This document shows, piece by piece, positions 19,305 to 27,637 of a stretch of DNA of 64,000 nucleotides. Source of the stretch: Oerskovia enterophila (GTDB lineage: Bacteria; Actinomycetota; Actinomycetes; Actinomycetales; Cellulomonadaceae); contig NZ_MAQA01000001.1 in NCBI RefSeq assembly GCF_001692445.1, forward strand, positions 1 to 64,000, written 5' to 3'. Each line of letters starts with the position of its first letter. Within the stretch, counting starts at the first letter, position 1. The position numbers were made by a program, and so were the translations under genes. The notes below the pieces were generated by a model. The model had not been told where the DNA came from. It did no database searches and saw only the letters and a program-made list of their open reading frames with translations.

Positions 19305-20101
19305 GCGCGCCCGTCGCCGTCCAGCTGTGGTCCGTCCACACGCTGGCCGGACGTGACCTCCCCGCGGTGCTCGGACGCCTCGCCGCGATCGGCTTCGCCG
19401 CTGTCGAGCCCATCTCGCTGTACGGGCGCAGCCCCGCGCAGTTCCGCTCGCTCACCGACGGGTTCGGGCTGGAGATCTGCTCCGCGCACGCGCCGTTCCC
19501 CGCGGGGGACGAGGGGGAGAGGACGCTCGACACCTACGAGGAGCTGGGGGTCGACACGCTCGCATGGAGCCTCGAGCCCGAGGAGCTCGTGACCCGGGAC
19601 GCCATGCTGCGCGGCCTCGAGCGGGTGAACGAGGGAGCCGAGCGAGCGGCGCGGCGCGGCATGACCATCGCGTACCACAACCACTTCGCGGAGCTCACGG
19701 CCTCGTACGAAGGCGAGCTCGCGTACGACGCGCTCCTCGCGGCGCTCGACCCCGCGGTCGTGCTCGAGCTCGACATGTACTGGGTCGCGGTCGCCGGGCT
19801 CGACCCGGCGGCGCTCGCGGCACGCCTGGGCGACCGGGTGAGGCTGCTGCACGCGAAGGACGGCCCGGCGCGCGGCATGGACGACCACATGGTCGCGCTC
19901 GGGGACGGGACGCTCGACGTCGACGCTGCCGTGCGCTCCTGTACCGCGCTCGACTGGTGCATCGTCGAGCTGGACCGGACGTCCGGGGACATGTTCGAGG
20001 CCCTCGAGAAGTCCTACGACCACCTGACCGGGCGGCGGCTCGCGCACGGGCGCTCCGGCGTCGGGCAGGCCGCTCGCACCCACGGCAAGGAGAACCCGTG
20101 A
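19301..20101 (+). CDS. Xylose isomerase-like TIM-barrel sugar isomerase/epimerase
   Basis: A 266-aa member of the AP-endonuclease-2/xylose isomerase-like barrel family. Metal-site strands are recognisable: the Glu-bearing AVEPISLYG, AYHNHFAEL, LELDMYWV and LLHAKDG. Such enzymes interconvert keto- and aldo-sugars or epimerise them, and in operons with ThuA proteins they act on oxidised sugar intermediates. ATG 19301 overlaps the ThuA stop. The C-terminal 20 residues (HGRSGVGQAARTHGKENP) are polar and not part of the barrel. Substrate cannot be stated from sequence. Confidence 0.8.
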   Translation: MSAPVAVQLWSVHTLAGRDLPAVLGRLAAIGFAAVEPISLYGRSPAQFRSLTDGFGLEICSAHAPFPAGDEGERTLDTYEELGVDTLAWSLEPEELVTRDAMLRGLERVNEGAERAARRGMTIAYHNHFAELTASYEGELAYDALLAALDPAVVLELDMYWVAVAGLDPAALAARLGDRVRLLHAKDGPARGMDDHMVALGDGTLDVDAAVRSCTALDWCIVELDRTSGDMFEALEKSYDHLTGRRLAHGRSGVGQAARTHGKENP

Positions 20102-21090
20102 CCATCCCCCTCCGACTCCTCTTCCTCGGCGGGACCGGCGTGATCAGCTCGGCGTGCGTCCGCGAGGCCGTCGCGGCCGGGCACGACGTGACCGTGGTCA
20201 ACCGCGGTCTGTCGACGACCCGTCCGGTGCCCGCGGGGGTGCGGACGCTCGTGGCCGACGCCCGGGACGCCGACGCCCTCCGCACCGTCCTGGGTGGCGA
20301 GCGCTTCGACTCGGTGGCGAGCTTCATCGGCTACAGCGCCGCCGACGTCGCGACCGACGTGGAGGTGTTCTCGGGGCGGACCGACCAGTACGTCTTCGTC
20401 TCGACGTGCTCGGTGTACGAGCACCCGGCGGCGGTCCTGCCGATCCGCGAGTCCGCGGCGCGCAGCGCTCCGCGCTTCGAGTACCCGGCCGGCAAGATCG
20501 CCGCCGAGACGTACCTCGAGACAGCGCACCGGGCGGGGTTCCCCGTGACGGTCGTGCGCCCCTCGCACGTCTACGACCGCACGACGCTCCCGCTGCTCGC
20601 CGGCTGGACCGCGGTCGAGCGCATGCGCCAGGGGAGACCGGTCGTCGTCCACGGCGACGGCACCTCGCTGTGGAACCTCATGCACGCGGACGACTTCGCC
20701 CGCGCGTTCGTCCCGCTCCTGGGGAGCGCGCACGCCGTGGGCGAGGCCGTCCACATCACCTCGAGCGAGCTCGTCACCTGGGACGGGATCCACGAGGCAG
20801 TGGGACGGGCGGCAGGCGTGCGTCCGACGCTCGTCCACCGGTCGAGCGAGGACGTGGGGAGGGTCGTCGACTGGATGGGGCTCGTGCTCCAGGAGGACTT
20901 CCGCCACACCGTGATCTACGACCGGACGCGTCTCGAGCAGCTCGTCCCGGGGTTCCGCGAGCGCTACGACGTCGCGCGCGGGATGCGGGAGTCCGTGGCC
21001 TGGTTCGACGCCGAGCCGTCCCGCCGTACGGTCGACGCCGGGCTCGACGAAGCGTTCGACGAGCTGGCCGGGGTACGGGTCCCGCAATGA
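20098..21090 (+). CDS. NAD-dependent epimerase/dehydratase family protein (extended SDR)
   Basis: A 330-aa extended short-chain dehydrogenase. The NAD-binding glycine motif is FLGGTGVISSA near residue 10, and the catalytic tyrosine-lysine pair reads YPAGK. Further family features are VVRPSHVYDRTTLP and the LMHADDFARAFV strand. The GGTGxIS variant is shared with the atypical SDR group that also contains CSP41-like RNA-binding and sugar-modifying proteins, so epimerase, dehydratase and oxidoreductase activities all remain possible. GTG 20098 overlaps the isomerase stop. It is the last gene of the five-gene coupled run that begins with the binding protein; the GntR gene follows after 94 bases. 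Confidence 0.8.
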   Translation: MTIPLRLLFLGGTGVISSACVREAVAAGHDVTVVNRGLSTTRPVPAGVRTLVADARDADALRTVLGGERFDSVASFIGYSAADVATDVEVFSGRTDQYVFVSTCSVYEHPAAVLPIRESAARSAPRFEYPAGKIAAETYLETAHRAGFPVTVVRPSHVYDRTTLPLLAGWTAVERMRQGRPVVVHGDGTSLWNLMHADDFARAFVPLLGSAHAVGEAVHITSSELVTWDGIHEAVGRAAGVRPTLVHRSSEDVGRVVDWMGLVLQEDFRHTVIYDRTRLEQLVPGFRERYDVARGMRESVAWFDAEPSRRTVDAGLDEAFDELAGVRVPQ

Positions 21091-21184
21091 GCCCGGCAGG
21101 TCCCGGCGGGGTGTTCAGGTGGTTTGCGGCTATATTCACGGAGAGGTTCGACGGTTGACGATCCAGACGCGAGGGGCTTGGAAC

Positions 21185-21946
21185 ATGATGCGGTCGACGG
21201 TGTCGGCGACGGACGACCCGGATCCCCTGTGGGTGCAGGCGGCCAACATCATCCGGGCGCAGATCACCGACGGTGACCTTCCTCCTGGCCGCCGTCTCCC
21301 CGCCGAGCGCGAGCTCTGCCTGCAGCTCGGGGTCAGCCGCGTCACGCTCCGCAAGGCGCTCCAGCAGCTCGTCGAGGAGGGCGCGCTGCGCTCGTCGCAC
21401 GGTCGCGGTTGGTACGTGGCCCAGCCCCAGGCGGAGCCCGAGTGGCCCAACACCCTCGAGTCCTTCACCGAGACGGCTCACCGCAAGGGGCTCGAGCCCA
21501 CGTCGGTCGTCCTCCGGGCAGAGGTGCGCCCCGCGTCGCTCGACGAGTCCGAGGAGTTCGGGGTCGTCGCGGGCACCGAGGTCTTCCACCTGGTCCGCGT
21601 GAGGCTCCTCGACGGCGTGCCCATCGGGATCGACGACTCGCGCGTCCCGCTGCCGTTCGCCCCGGGGATCGACGGCGTCGACTTCTCCGACGCCTCGCTC
21701 CTCGACGAGCTCGCCGCCCGGGGCGCGACCCCGCTCCAGGCCGACTCGATGATCGAGGCGCGCGGGAGCAGCGCGGAGCACGCCGGACCGTTGGGGCTCA
21801 CCGAGGGAGCGCCCGTCCTGGTCATGCGGCAGGTGCTCGAGGACGGTGCGGGGCGCGTCGTGCTCATCACGACCATCACCTACCGTGGTGACCGCTACCG
21901 TCTGCACACCACGTTCGCGCGGCCGAACGGCCACCGCCCGCTCTGA
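21185..21946 (+). CDS. GntR family regulator, HutC subfamily (UTRA domain)
   Basis: A 253-aa regulator. The winged helix (about residues 15-80) contains GDLPPGRRLPAERELCLQLG, then VSRVTLRKALQQLVEEGAL. A UTRA sensor domain follows (about 95-245), ending with the strand RVVLITTITYRGDRYRL. HutC/DasR-type regulators bind phosphorylated sugars such as GlcN-6-P or GlcNAc-6-P. Adjacent ATGs at 21185 and 21188 are both possible; a GAGGGG lies upstream. It sits in the middle of the amino-sugar cluster, and the phased TGGT arrays before three transcription units are its likely operators, because TGGTCTA is the half-site of the DasR palindrome. Confidence 0.88.
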   Translation: MMRSTVSATDDPDPLWVQAANIIRAQITDGDLPPGRRLPAERELCLQLGVSRVTLRKALQQLVEEGALRSSHGRGWYVAQPQAEPEWPNTLESFTETAHRKGLEPTSVVLRAEVRPASLDESEEFGVVAGTEVFHLVRVRLLDGVPIGIDDSRVPLPFAPGIDGVDFSDASLLDELAARGATPLQADSMIEARGSSAEHAGPLGLTEGAPVLVMRQVLEDGAGRVVLITTITYRGDRYRLHTTFARPNGHRPL

Positions 21947-21967
21947 CGGACGGTCTCCGGCCTACCT

Positions 21968-21993
21968 GACGACCGCCCTCCGGGGTGGTCGTC
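21968..21993 (+). terminator. Hairpin after the gntR gene
   Basis: GACGACC (21968-21974) pairs with GGTCGTC (21987-21993), extended by weaker pairing inside the loop, 21 bases after the regulator stop. It probably separates gntR from the next promoter. The stretch 21994-22100 shows nothing recognisable. Confidence 0.5.
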
Positions 21994-22104
21994 GCTCGGT
22001 CGTCCCCGCGCCGGGAGGCGCGTCCACCTCCTGATCGCCTCGATCCTCGCGGTGCTCGTCCGCCGACGCCGACGGCATCTCCCGATCCGCTGAACACACA
22101 CTCC

Positions 22105-22160
22105 TGGTATCACTCTGATGCCATGTGGTCTATATTGGTATTAGTAATGTACTCACTGGT
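22105..22160 (+). promoter_or_regulatory. Phased TGGT operator array upstream of the SIS gene
   Basis: TGGT stands at 22105, 22126, 22136 and 22157. Weaker copies TGAT (22116) and TGTA (22148) fill the same rhythm, giving steps of 11, 10, 10, 12 and 9 bp. The region is clearly AT-richer than its surroundings and includes TATATTGGTATTAG, so it should also contain the promoter of the SIS-kinase-dehydrogenase operon. All copies point toward the gene, as at 10572 and 14905. Confidence 0.65.
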
Positions 22161-22215
22161 TCCTCGGTCTGCCCCTTGATGTGGGCCGTCGGAGCACCAT
22201 GACGGGGAGGTCGAC

Positions 22216-23328
22216 ATGTCCGCTCAACGCATCGACTATCGCGAGGCGCAGTTGCGCCAGCCGCAGGCGCTCGTGAGGGTCGCGGCGCACGTCGCCGGAC
22301 AGCTCGCGAGCCGTACCGCGCCCGACCTCTCGACCCTCGTCGCGGGGGCGGTGCCGGTGTTCCTCGGGATGGGGGCGAGCTGTGCGGCCGCAGCGCTGCC
22401 CGTCGCGCTCCTGAACGCCGGAGGGCGTCCGTCGGTGCGCGAGATCGCGAGCGAGACCGACCAGGCGACGGACCGCACGGGCACCGTGGCGATCGCGGTC
22501 TCGCAGTCCGGCCGCAGCCCCGAGACCATCGAGGCGTTGCGGACGTTCCCTGTCCGCTGGGCTCTCGTCAACGTCGCCGGGAGCTCGCTCGCGGAGGTCG
22601 CAGGCGACCTCGCGGTGGACCTCGGCTCGGAGCCCGACAGCTACGCCTCGACGATCGGGTACACGGGCACCCTCGTCGGTCTCACGATCCTCGCGCGCGC
22701 CACGCTCGGGACGGAGCCGCTCGTCGCGGCGTCCGAGTGGGACGGCATCGACCGTCTCGTCGAGAGCCTCGAGGCGGACCAGGCTGCCCCGCTCCGAGCG
22801 CTCGCCGACGCGGCCGCGACGATCACCTCGGTCGACGTGGTCGCGGCGGGAGCCTCCCGAGCAGCCTCCGAGGCCGGAGCCCTGCTCCTGCGGGAGGTCT
22901 GCCGGATCCCGAGCGCAGCGGTGGTCACCCGCAACTACCTGCACGGCGAGATGGAGTCGGCCGGAGGCACGCTGCACGTCGTGATCGGGGACGGTCGCGA
23001 GGTCCGCCTCGCGCACACGCTCGCCGACGCGGGCCACCCCACGCTGCTCGTCACGACCCAGGACGTCGAGCCCGCCGGGCACCTGCGCGTCGTCCGGCTG
23101 CCCGCGGTCGGCGAGCCCGTGCGCGTCGTGCTCGAGACGGTCGTGCTCCAGCGGCTCGCGAGCTCGTTCGCGGACGCTCGAGGCGTCGCCATCGAGGACT
23201 TCGTCTTCGAGCACGACGACACCAAGGTCACCGACGCGACGGGTACCTCGGGGCCGCCGCCGCTCGTCGGCGCGAGCGCGTCGCTCGGCGGCGGCCTCGC
23301 CGACGGCGTCGCGGGGCGCGAGCGATGA
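22216..23328 (+). CDS. SIS domain sugar isomerase/deaminase
   Basis: A 370-aa protein with two SIS (sugar isomerase) domains, as in the isomerase half of GlmS and in AgaS/FrlB-like deglycases. Visible are FLGMGASCAAA (residues 49-59), the phosphate-binding SQSGRSPET and the second-domain YLHGEMESAGG, a segment typical of GlmS-like isomerases. No glutaminase domain is present. It probably converts an amino-sugar phosphate to fructose 6-phosphate with or without ammonia release. ATG 22216 has GGGGAGG nine bases upstream. It heads a three-gene coupled operon with the kinase and dehydrogenase, behind a phased TGGT array. Confidence 0.85.
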   Translation: MSAQRIDYREAQLRQPQALVRVAAHVAGQLASRTAPDLSTLVAGAVPVFLGMGASCAAAALPVALLNAGGRPSVREIASETDQATDRTGTVAIAVSQSGRSPETIEALRTFPVRWALVNVAGSSLAEVAGDLAVDLGSEPDSYASTIGYTGTLVGLTILARATLGTEPLVAASEWDGIDRLVESLEADQAAPLRALADAAATITSVDVVAAGASRAASEAGALLLREVCRIPSAAVVTRNYLHGEMESAGGTLHVVIGDGREVRLAHTLADAGHPTLLVTTQDVEPAGHLRVVRLPAVGEPVRVVLETVVLQRLASSFADARGVAIEDFVFEHDDTKVTDATGTSGPPPLVGASASLGGGLADGVAGRER

Positions 23329-24275
23329 GCGTCGTCGTCGGAGTCGACGTCGGCGGCACCAAGACCCACGTGCGTGTCGCGCGTGGCGAGGAACGCTTGG
23401 TCGACCTTGTGGTGCCCAGCACCGGGTGGTCCGCCCAGCCTTCCGGTGCAGCGGCCCGCTGGATCGCCGAGCGCGTGCGCGCCGCACTGGGGCGCTGCCG
23501 CCCCTCGCTCACCGTCGCGGACGTCGCGCACCTCACCGTGGGCGCGCACGGGTGCGAGACGCCCCGGCAGTGCGTGACCCTCGCGGAGGAGCTGCGGCTC
23601 CTGCTGGACGTCTCGTGCACCGTCGTCAACGACGCGCAGCTGCTCGTCCCGGCCGCGGGCCTGGACGAAGGGATCGGTCTCGTCGCCGGCACGGGCTCGA
23701 TCGCGGTGGGGCGCCATCGCGAGACGGGCGCGTATCTCTCGGCAGGTGGGTGGGGGTGGGTCCTCGGCGACGACGGCTCGGCCTCCGCGCTGGTCCGGGA
23801 GGCTGCGCGGGCACTGTTCGTGCGGGCCGACGTCGGCGCGACGCGGGACCCGCTGGAGCCTCGGCTCCTCGCCTCGTTCGGCGCCGAGAACCTCGTCGAG
23901 CTCGCCTCGATCATGAGCTGGCGCGGTGGGGTCGAGACGTGGGGCCAGCACGCACCTGTCGTCTTCCGGGCCCTCGACGCCGGGTCCCAGGTGTCGCGCG
24001 CCGTCGTGACGGCCGGGGGTGGCGCGCTCGCGGAGCTCGTCGGCAACCTCGTCTACCGCGGGGCGGTGGGGACGACCGTCGTCGTGGCGGGTGGCGTCGT
24101 CACCCAGCAGCAGGCGCTCCGGAACGCTCTCGCCGACGCACTGGAACGGCGCGCCCCGCAGACCACGCTGCGCATGCTCGACGAGGACCCGGTGGAGGGG
24201 GCGGTCTTCCTGGCGAGGAGGAGCGTCGCCACGGGCCGCGCTGCTCTCGCCCCGACCCGCTCGAACGCGTCATGA
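23325..24275 (+). CDS. N-acetylglucosamine kinase-like protein (BadF/BadG ATPase family)
   Basis: A 316-aa ASKHA-fold kinase. The phosphate-1 motif is VDVGGTKTHV near the N-terminus, the phosphate-2 region is VAGTGSIAVGR and the adenosine region is VVVAGGVVTQQ. This BadF/BadG/BcrA/BcrD-type fold includes eukaryotic-like GlcNAc kinases and bacterial GlcN and GlcNAc kinases. Coupled to a SIS isomerase (ATGA overlap at 23325), it likely phosphorylates the monosaccharide released by the GH20 or GH9-like enzyme, giving the substrate for the SIS enzyme. Whether it prefers GlcN, GlcNAc or another sugar cannot be read here. Confidence 0.82.
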   Translation: MSVVVGVDVGGTKTHVRVARGEERLVDLVVPSTGWSAQPSGAAARWIAERVRAALGRCRPSLTVADVAHLTVGAHGCETPRQCVTLAEELRLLLDVSCTVVNDAQLLVPAAGLDEGIGLVAGTGSIAVGRHRETGAYLSAGGWGWVLGDDGSASALVREAARALFVRADVGATRDPLEPRLLASFGAENLVELASIMSWRGGVETWGQHAPVVFRALDAGSQVSRAVVTAGGGALAELVGNLVYRGAVGTTVVVAGGVVTQQQALRNALADALERRAPQTTLRMLDEDPVEGAVFLARRSVATGRAALAPTRSNAS

Positions 24276-25189
24276 GGGTCCACGAGACGGTCGGCCCGCG
24301 CACCTCGCGCCTGGCCGAGGTCGATCCGCCGGTGCCGGGGCGAGGCGAGGTGCTGGTCAAGAGCCTTGCCCTGGGGGTCTGCGCGTCGGAGCGTGGTGCG
24401 TGGGGGACGCACGAGGGCGCGGAGCCGCTGCGGCTCGGGCACGAGGTCGCGGGGGAGGTCGTCGCGCTCGGGCCGGACGTCTACGGGTGGTCCGTGGGTG
24501 AGCGCGTGACAGGCTTCGCCCATCCGGCGTTCGCGGAGCAGGTCGTCATGAGCACGGCGGACCTGGTCCTCGTCCCCTCCAACGTCCCGACGTGGGCGGC
24601 CCTCGGCGAGCCGCTGGCCTGCATCGTCGAGGCCGTGGAACGCAGCGGGGTCGGTCCGGGGATGCGCGTCGCGGTCGTCGGGCTCGGCTTCATGGGGCTC
24701 GGAGCCCAGCAGGTCGCGCTCGCGCTGGGGGCCGACGAGGTCGTGGGCTTCGACGTCGCCCCGGCCAAGCGGGCGCTCGCCGAGAGGCTCGGTGCAGCGG
24801 CGACGCACGACGCGCGCCTCGTCCCGGACGCGGCGCGCGCGACGTTCGACGTCGTCGTCGAGTTCACGGGGACCGCGCCCGGGCTCGCGCTCGCGGGGGA
24901 CCTGACGGGCCGGCACGGGACCCTGTGCGTGGGCGGCTACCACCACGACGGTCCGCGTGAGCTGGACGTCGAGCTCTGGTACCGCGGGGTCACGATCGTC
25001 AACGGCTTCAGCCCGGACCGCGACCGGCAGCGCAAGGCGCTGGGACGGGGGATGCGCATGATGGCGGACCGGCAGGTCACGTTCGAGCCCCTGGTCACCC
25101 ACCGCCTGCCCTTCGAGGACCTCGACGCCGCGTTCCACCTGTTCGAGGAGCGCCCGGAAGGATTCGTCAAGGCGGTCCTCGAGCCCTGA
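24272..25189 (+). CDS. Medium-chain (zinc-type) alcohol/polyol dehydrogenase-like protein
   Basis: A 305-aa MDR-family oxidoreductase. The catalytic-zinc region shows Cys37 (LGVCASE) and GHEVAGEVVALG. The NAD-binding fold shows VAVVGLGFMGLGA. The four-cysteine structural zinc loop is absent, and the chain is about 40 residues shorter than sorbitol or threonine dehydrogenases. ATG 24272 overlaps the kinase stop, so it belongs to the same amino-sugar operon. It may oxidise a sugar, a polyol or a sugar phosphate; together with the ThuA, TIM-barrel and SDR proteins it hints at an oxidative side route. The following 140 bases hold two GCCCGACGGCG-type units (25197-25207, 25273-25291). Confidence 0.8.
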   Translation: MRVHETVGPRTSRLAEVDPPVPGRGEVLVKSLALGVCASERGAWGTHEGAEPLRLGHEVAGEVVALGPDVYGWSVGERVTGFAHPAFAEQVVMSTADLVLVPSNVPTWAALGEPLACIVEAVERSGVGPGMRVAVVGLGFMGLGAQQVALALGADEVVGFDVAPAKRALAERLGAAATHDARLVPDAARATFDVVVEFTGTAPGLALAGDLTGRHGTLCVGGYHHDGPRELDVELWYRGVTIVNGFSPDRDRQRKALGRGMRMMADRQVTFEPLVTHRLPFEDLDAAFHLFEERPEGFVKAVLEP

Positions 25190-25329
25190 CGGCGACGCCC
25201 GACGGCGGGTCGTCCGTCCGTGCGGGCGTCGCCCGAGCCGTGTCCTCAGGAGGCGTCGCCGGCCGCCCCCGGGGCCCGACGCCGTCGGGCCGCTGTCCGC
25301 GGCGCCCGCGCACCTGGGAGAATCCTCCG

Positions 25330-26025
25330 ATGACCACCGCAACCCCGGAACCCACCCGTCCCGGTGCGCCGCTCGGCGCGACCGGGGAGCTCCTGGCCGT
25401 GTGCCGCGTGCACGTGCTGCTGCCCGACGCGGGCGCGGTCGGCGTGACCGCGATCGACAAGCGCCCCGTCGAGGGACCGGTCCGGGTCCGGCCCCTGGGC
25501 CTGTACGCCGACGTCCAGGCGGACCGCGCGCACCACGGCGGCGAGGAGCAGGCCGTGTACGCGTACTCGCAGGAGGACGCGGACCACTGGTCGGGCGAGC
25601 TCGGCTACGAGGTCGCGCCCGGGTTGTTCGGCGAGAACTTCCGTACGCGCGGCGTGGCGGCGAGCGGGGCGCTCATCGGCGAGCGATGGCAGGTCGGCAG
25701 CGCGGTGCTCGAGGTCACGCAGCCGCGCACGCCCTGCTCGACGTTCGCACGGCGCCTGGGCGAGGACCGCTGGGTCAAGCGCTTCACCGACGCCAACCGG
25801 ACGGGCGCGTACCTGCGCGTCGTGACCACCGGGGAGGTGCAGGCGGGCGACACGGTCGAGGTCGTGTTTCGGCCCTCGCACGGCGTGACGATCGCCGACT
25901 GGTTCGGGGCGCGCGTCGCGGGAACCTCGGTCGAGGTGTCACGGCGGCTGCTCGCGTCAGAGGCCGAGGGCGAGATCCGGCTGTCGCACGAGGTGCGGGA
26001 GCGGGCCGAGCGCGCCGTCCGCTGA
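25330..26025 (+). CDS. MOSC domain-containing protein (YiiM-like)
   Basis: A 231-aa protein with a MOSC domain, the fold that carries sulfur on a conserved cysteine in molybdenum-cofactor sulfurases and in YiiM-type enzymes that reduce N-hydroxylated compounds. The cysteine is in the typical context PRTPCSTFARRLGE, and earlier motifs HHGGEEQAVYAY and GLFGENF match the YiiM branch. ATG 25330 is preceded by GGGAGAATCC. It reads alone between the dehydrogenase and a long hairpin. No molybdoenzyme gene is nearby in the window. Confidence 0.88.
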   Translation: MTTATPEPTRPGAPLGATGELLAVCRVHVLLPDAGAVGVTAIDKRPVEGPVRVRPLGLYADVQADRAHHGGEEQAVYAYSQEDADHWSGELGYEVAPGLFGENFRTRGVAASGALIGERWQVGSAVLEVTQPRTPCSTFARRLGEDRWVKRFTDANRTGAYLRVVTTGEVQAGDTVEVVFRPSHGVTIADWFGARVAGTSVEVSRRLLASEAEGEIRLSHEVRERAERAVR

Positions 26026-26030
26026 TCCGT

Positions 26031-26093
26031 CGCCGAGTGCATGATTCGGCTGTGACACGCCGGGTGTGTCGCAGCCGAATCATGCACTCGGCG
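26031..26093. repeat. Long near-perfect palindrome with GCCGAG/CTCGGC ends
   Basis: Two 28-base arms (26031-26058 and 26066-26093) pair along their whole length with one G-T type mismatch, around a 7-base loop. The outer part reads CGCCGAGTGCATGATTCGG. It follows the MOSC stop by 5 bases and faces the convergent PH-domain gene, so it may act as a bidirectional terminator. The core differs from the other GCCGAG-bounded palindromes of this window. Confidence 0.85.
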
Positions 26094-26108
26094 GAAGCGC
26101 TGGGTGGC

Positions 26109-26639
26109 TCAGCGCGTGGGCTCGCTCGGGGGCCACTCGCCGTCGTCCGAGCCGTCGTCGGCCGCGAACAGCAGCTCGTGCAGCCGGACCTGGACCTCCT
26201 CGACGCGCGGGACGTCGGGCAGGGTCATGCCGGGCTTGGCGGTCGCGTCCGAGATGATGAGCGTCCCGCAGCCGAACATCCGGTCGACCAGGTCCTTCTC
26301 GTACGTGACGTCGTTGATGCGGTAGAGCGGGATGTCACGGCCAGTGCGCGTGATGATGCCCGAGCGGGTCGAGAGGCGCTTGGTCGTCACGGTGTAGTTC
26401 GTGGTCAGCCAGCGCAGGTGCGGCACCACGACCCAGACGATCGCCGCGACCGTGGCCACGCCGAGCGTTCCCCACAGGACCACGGGGTGCTCGGGGGCGA
26501 ACCAGAGGATGGCCGTCGCGGCGGCCACGATCAGGACCAGGACGAGGATCGGCAGGAACAGGGCCTTGGGGTGGGTCCGCAGCTCCATGACGACGGTCTC
26601 GCCCTCGGCGAGGTTCTTGTTGACGCTCATGGGGAGCAT
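26109..26639 (-). CDS. PH domain-containing membrane protein (YdbS-like)
   Basis: A 176-aa protein with two membrane helices near the N-terminus (ALFLPILVLVLIVAAATAILWF and VVLWGTLGVATVAAIVWVVV, about residues 27-72). A bacterial PH-like domain follows, with the typical strand order WLTTNYTVTTKRLSTRSGIITRTGRDIPL and RINDVTYEKDL. Proteins of this type are widespread in actinobacteria and of unsettled function. ATG 26639 is assigned, with GAGATGG upstream; an in-frame ATG at 26630 is the alternative. It follows the histidine phosphatase gene after 9 bases and is probably cotranscribed with it. Confidence 0.85.
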   Translation of the reverse strand: MLPMSVNKNLAEGETVVMELRTHPKALFLPILVLVLIVAAATAILWFAPEHPVVLWGTLGVATVAAIVWVVVPHLRWLTTNYTVTTKRLSTRSGIITRTGRDIPLYRINDVTYEKDLVDRMFGCGTLIISDATAKPGMTLPDVPRVEEVQVRLHELLFAADDGSDDGEWPPSEPTR

Positions 26640-26648
26640 CGTGCCATC

Positions 26649-27266
26649 TCACGCCGTCGGCAGGTTCCAGCCCTCCATGGTGTGCAGTCCGTGCCCGTGG
26701 CCGAGCAGGCTCACGCTCGCGGTCCCGAGCTCGAACCGCGCGGCGGCCGCCGGGCCCAGCTCGAGCCACACGGCCGCGAGCACGCGCAGCAGGTGCCCGT
26801 GCGCGACGAGCAGCACGTCGCCGCCGTCGCGCAGCACGGGCTCGGCGCGGCGGACGACGGCCCGCGCCCGCTCGGCGACGTCGTCGAGCGTCTCGCCGGG
26901 CCGGGCGTCCACCGCACCCTGCGCGCCGACGACGTGCACCCCGTCGCGGAAGATGAGCCAGTCCCGCCCGAGCTCGCGGCTCACGTCGTCGGCCGTGCGC
27001 CCCTCGACGGGGCCGTAGTCCCACTCGGCGAGGTTCGGGTCGGCGACCGCGTCGGGGAACCCGGCGAGCTCGGCGGTCCGCCGGGCGCGCAGCAGGGGGC
27101 TGCGGAGCTCGAGCGCGAACTCGCGCCCGGCGAGGAACGCCCCGGCGCCGCGCGCCTGCTCCTCGCCGTGCGGGGTCAGGGGGATGTCGCTCGTCCCGGT
27201 GTGCTGCCCGGTCAGGCTCCACTCGGTCTCGCCGTGCCGCAGGAGCACGAGCTGGGGGTCGGGCAT
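26649..27266 (-). CDS. Histidine phosphatase family protein (phosphoglycerate mutase-like)
   Basis: A 205-aa enzyme of the histidine phosphatase superfamily. The catalytic signature LLRHGETEWSLTGQHTG puts the phospho-accepting His at residue 10. The later Glu-bearing ADVS/RDGVH region and the second catalytic His in LLVAHGHLLRVL are also present. Such proteins remove phosphate from small molecules (broad phosphatases, cobalamin or acid phosphatases) and need not be glycolytic. GCCCGACGGCG occurs upstream at 27312-27322. The next gene on the same strand is the PH-domain protein 9 bases away. Confidence 0.88.
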   Translation of the reverse strand: MPDPQLVLLRHGETEWSLTGQHTGTSDIPLTPHGEEQARGAGAFLAGREFALELRSPLLRARRTAELAGFPDAVADPNLAEWDYGPVEGRTADDVSRELGRDWLIFRDGVHVVGAQGAVDARPGETLDDVAERARAVVRRAEPVLRDGGDVLLVAHGHLLRVLAAVWLELGPAAAARFELGTASVSLLGHGHGLHTMEGWNLPTA

Positions 27267-27431
27267 GAGGGCCTCCGGGCGTCGGGACGTGGTCCCCTGA
27301 GCATCTCTCAGGCCCGACGGCGGAGCACCCGCTGGGCGCTCGCGTCGCCCCGCGCACGGGACGGGGCGGGCGGGGGTGTGACGGAGTCGGGGGTCGTCGG
27401 ATGCCGGTCGGTACCTCTAGGCTCGACCGTC

Positions 27432-27626
27432 ATGACTACCTACTCGATCCTGACGGTCACCGCTGCGCTCCGAGGCGAACCGTTCGAGGCCGAGAGCGAC
27501 GAGGCGGCGCTCGACGTCGTCCGGTCACGCAAGCGCAGCGGGAACCTGCCGCTGACGTCCTTCACGCTCCAGACCTCCGAGCAGCGCACCGTGGCGTCCT
27601 GGTCCGGGGCTCACGAGGTCGTCTGA
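27432..27626 (+). CDS. Small hypothetical protein (64 aa), probably leaderless mRNA
   Basis: Not a family I recognise. The 64-aa product is soluble, weakly acidic, starts MTTYSILTVTAALRGEPFEA and has no Cys, signal or membrane segment. Support for it being a gene: codon use matches neighbours, and a -10-like TAGGCT (27419-27424) stands 7 bases before the ATG with no Shine-Dalgarno, the layout of leaderless transcripts common in actinobacteria. The same TAGGCTCGACC string precedes the gluconate gntR start at 55258. It converges on the second GNAT gene with an 11-base gap. Confidence 0.6.
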   Translation: MTTYSILTVTAALRGEPFEAESDEAALDVVRSRKRSGNLPLTSFTLQTSEQRTVASWSGAHEVV

Positions 27627-27637
27627 CCGACCCGGAG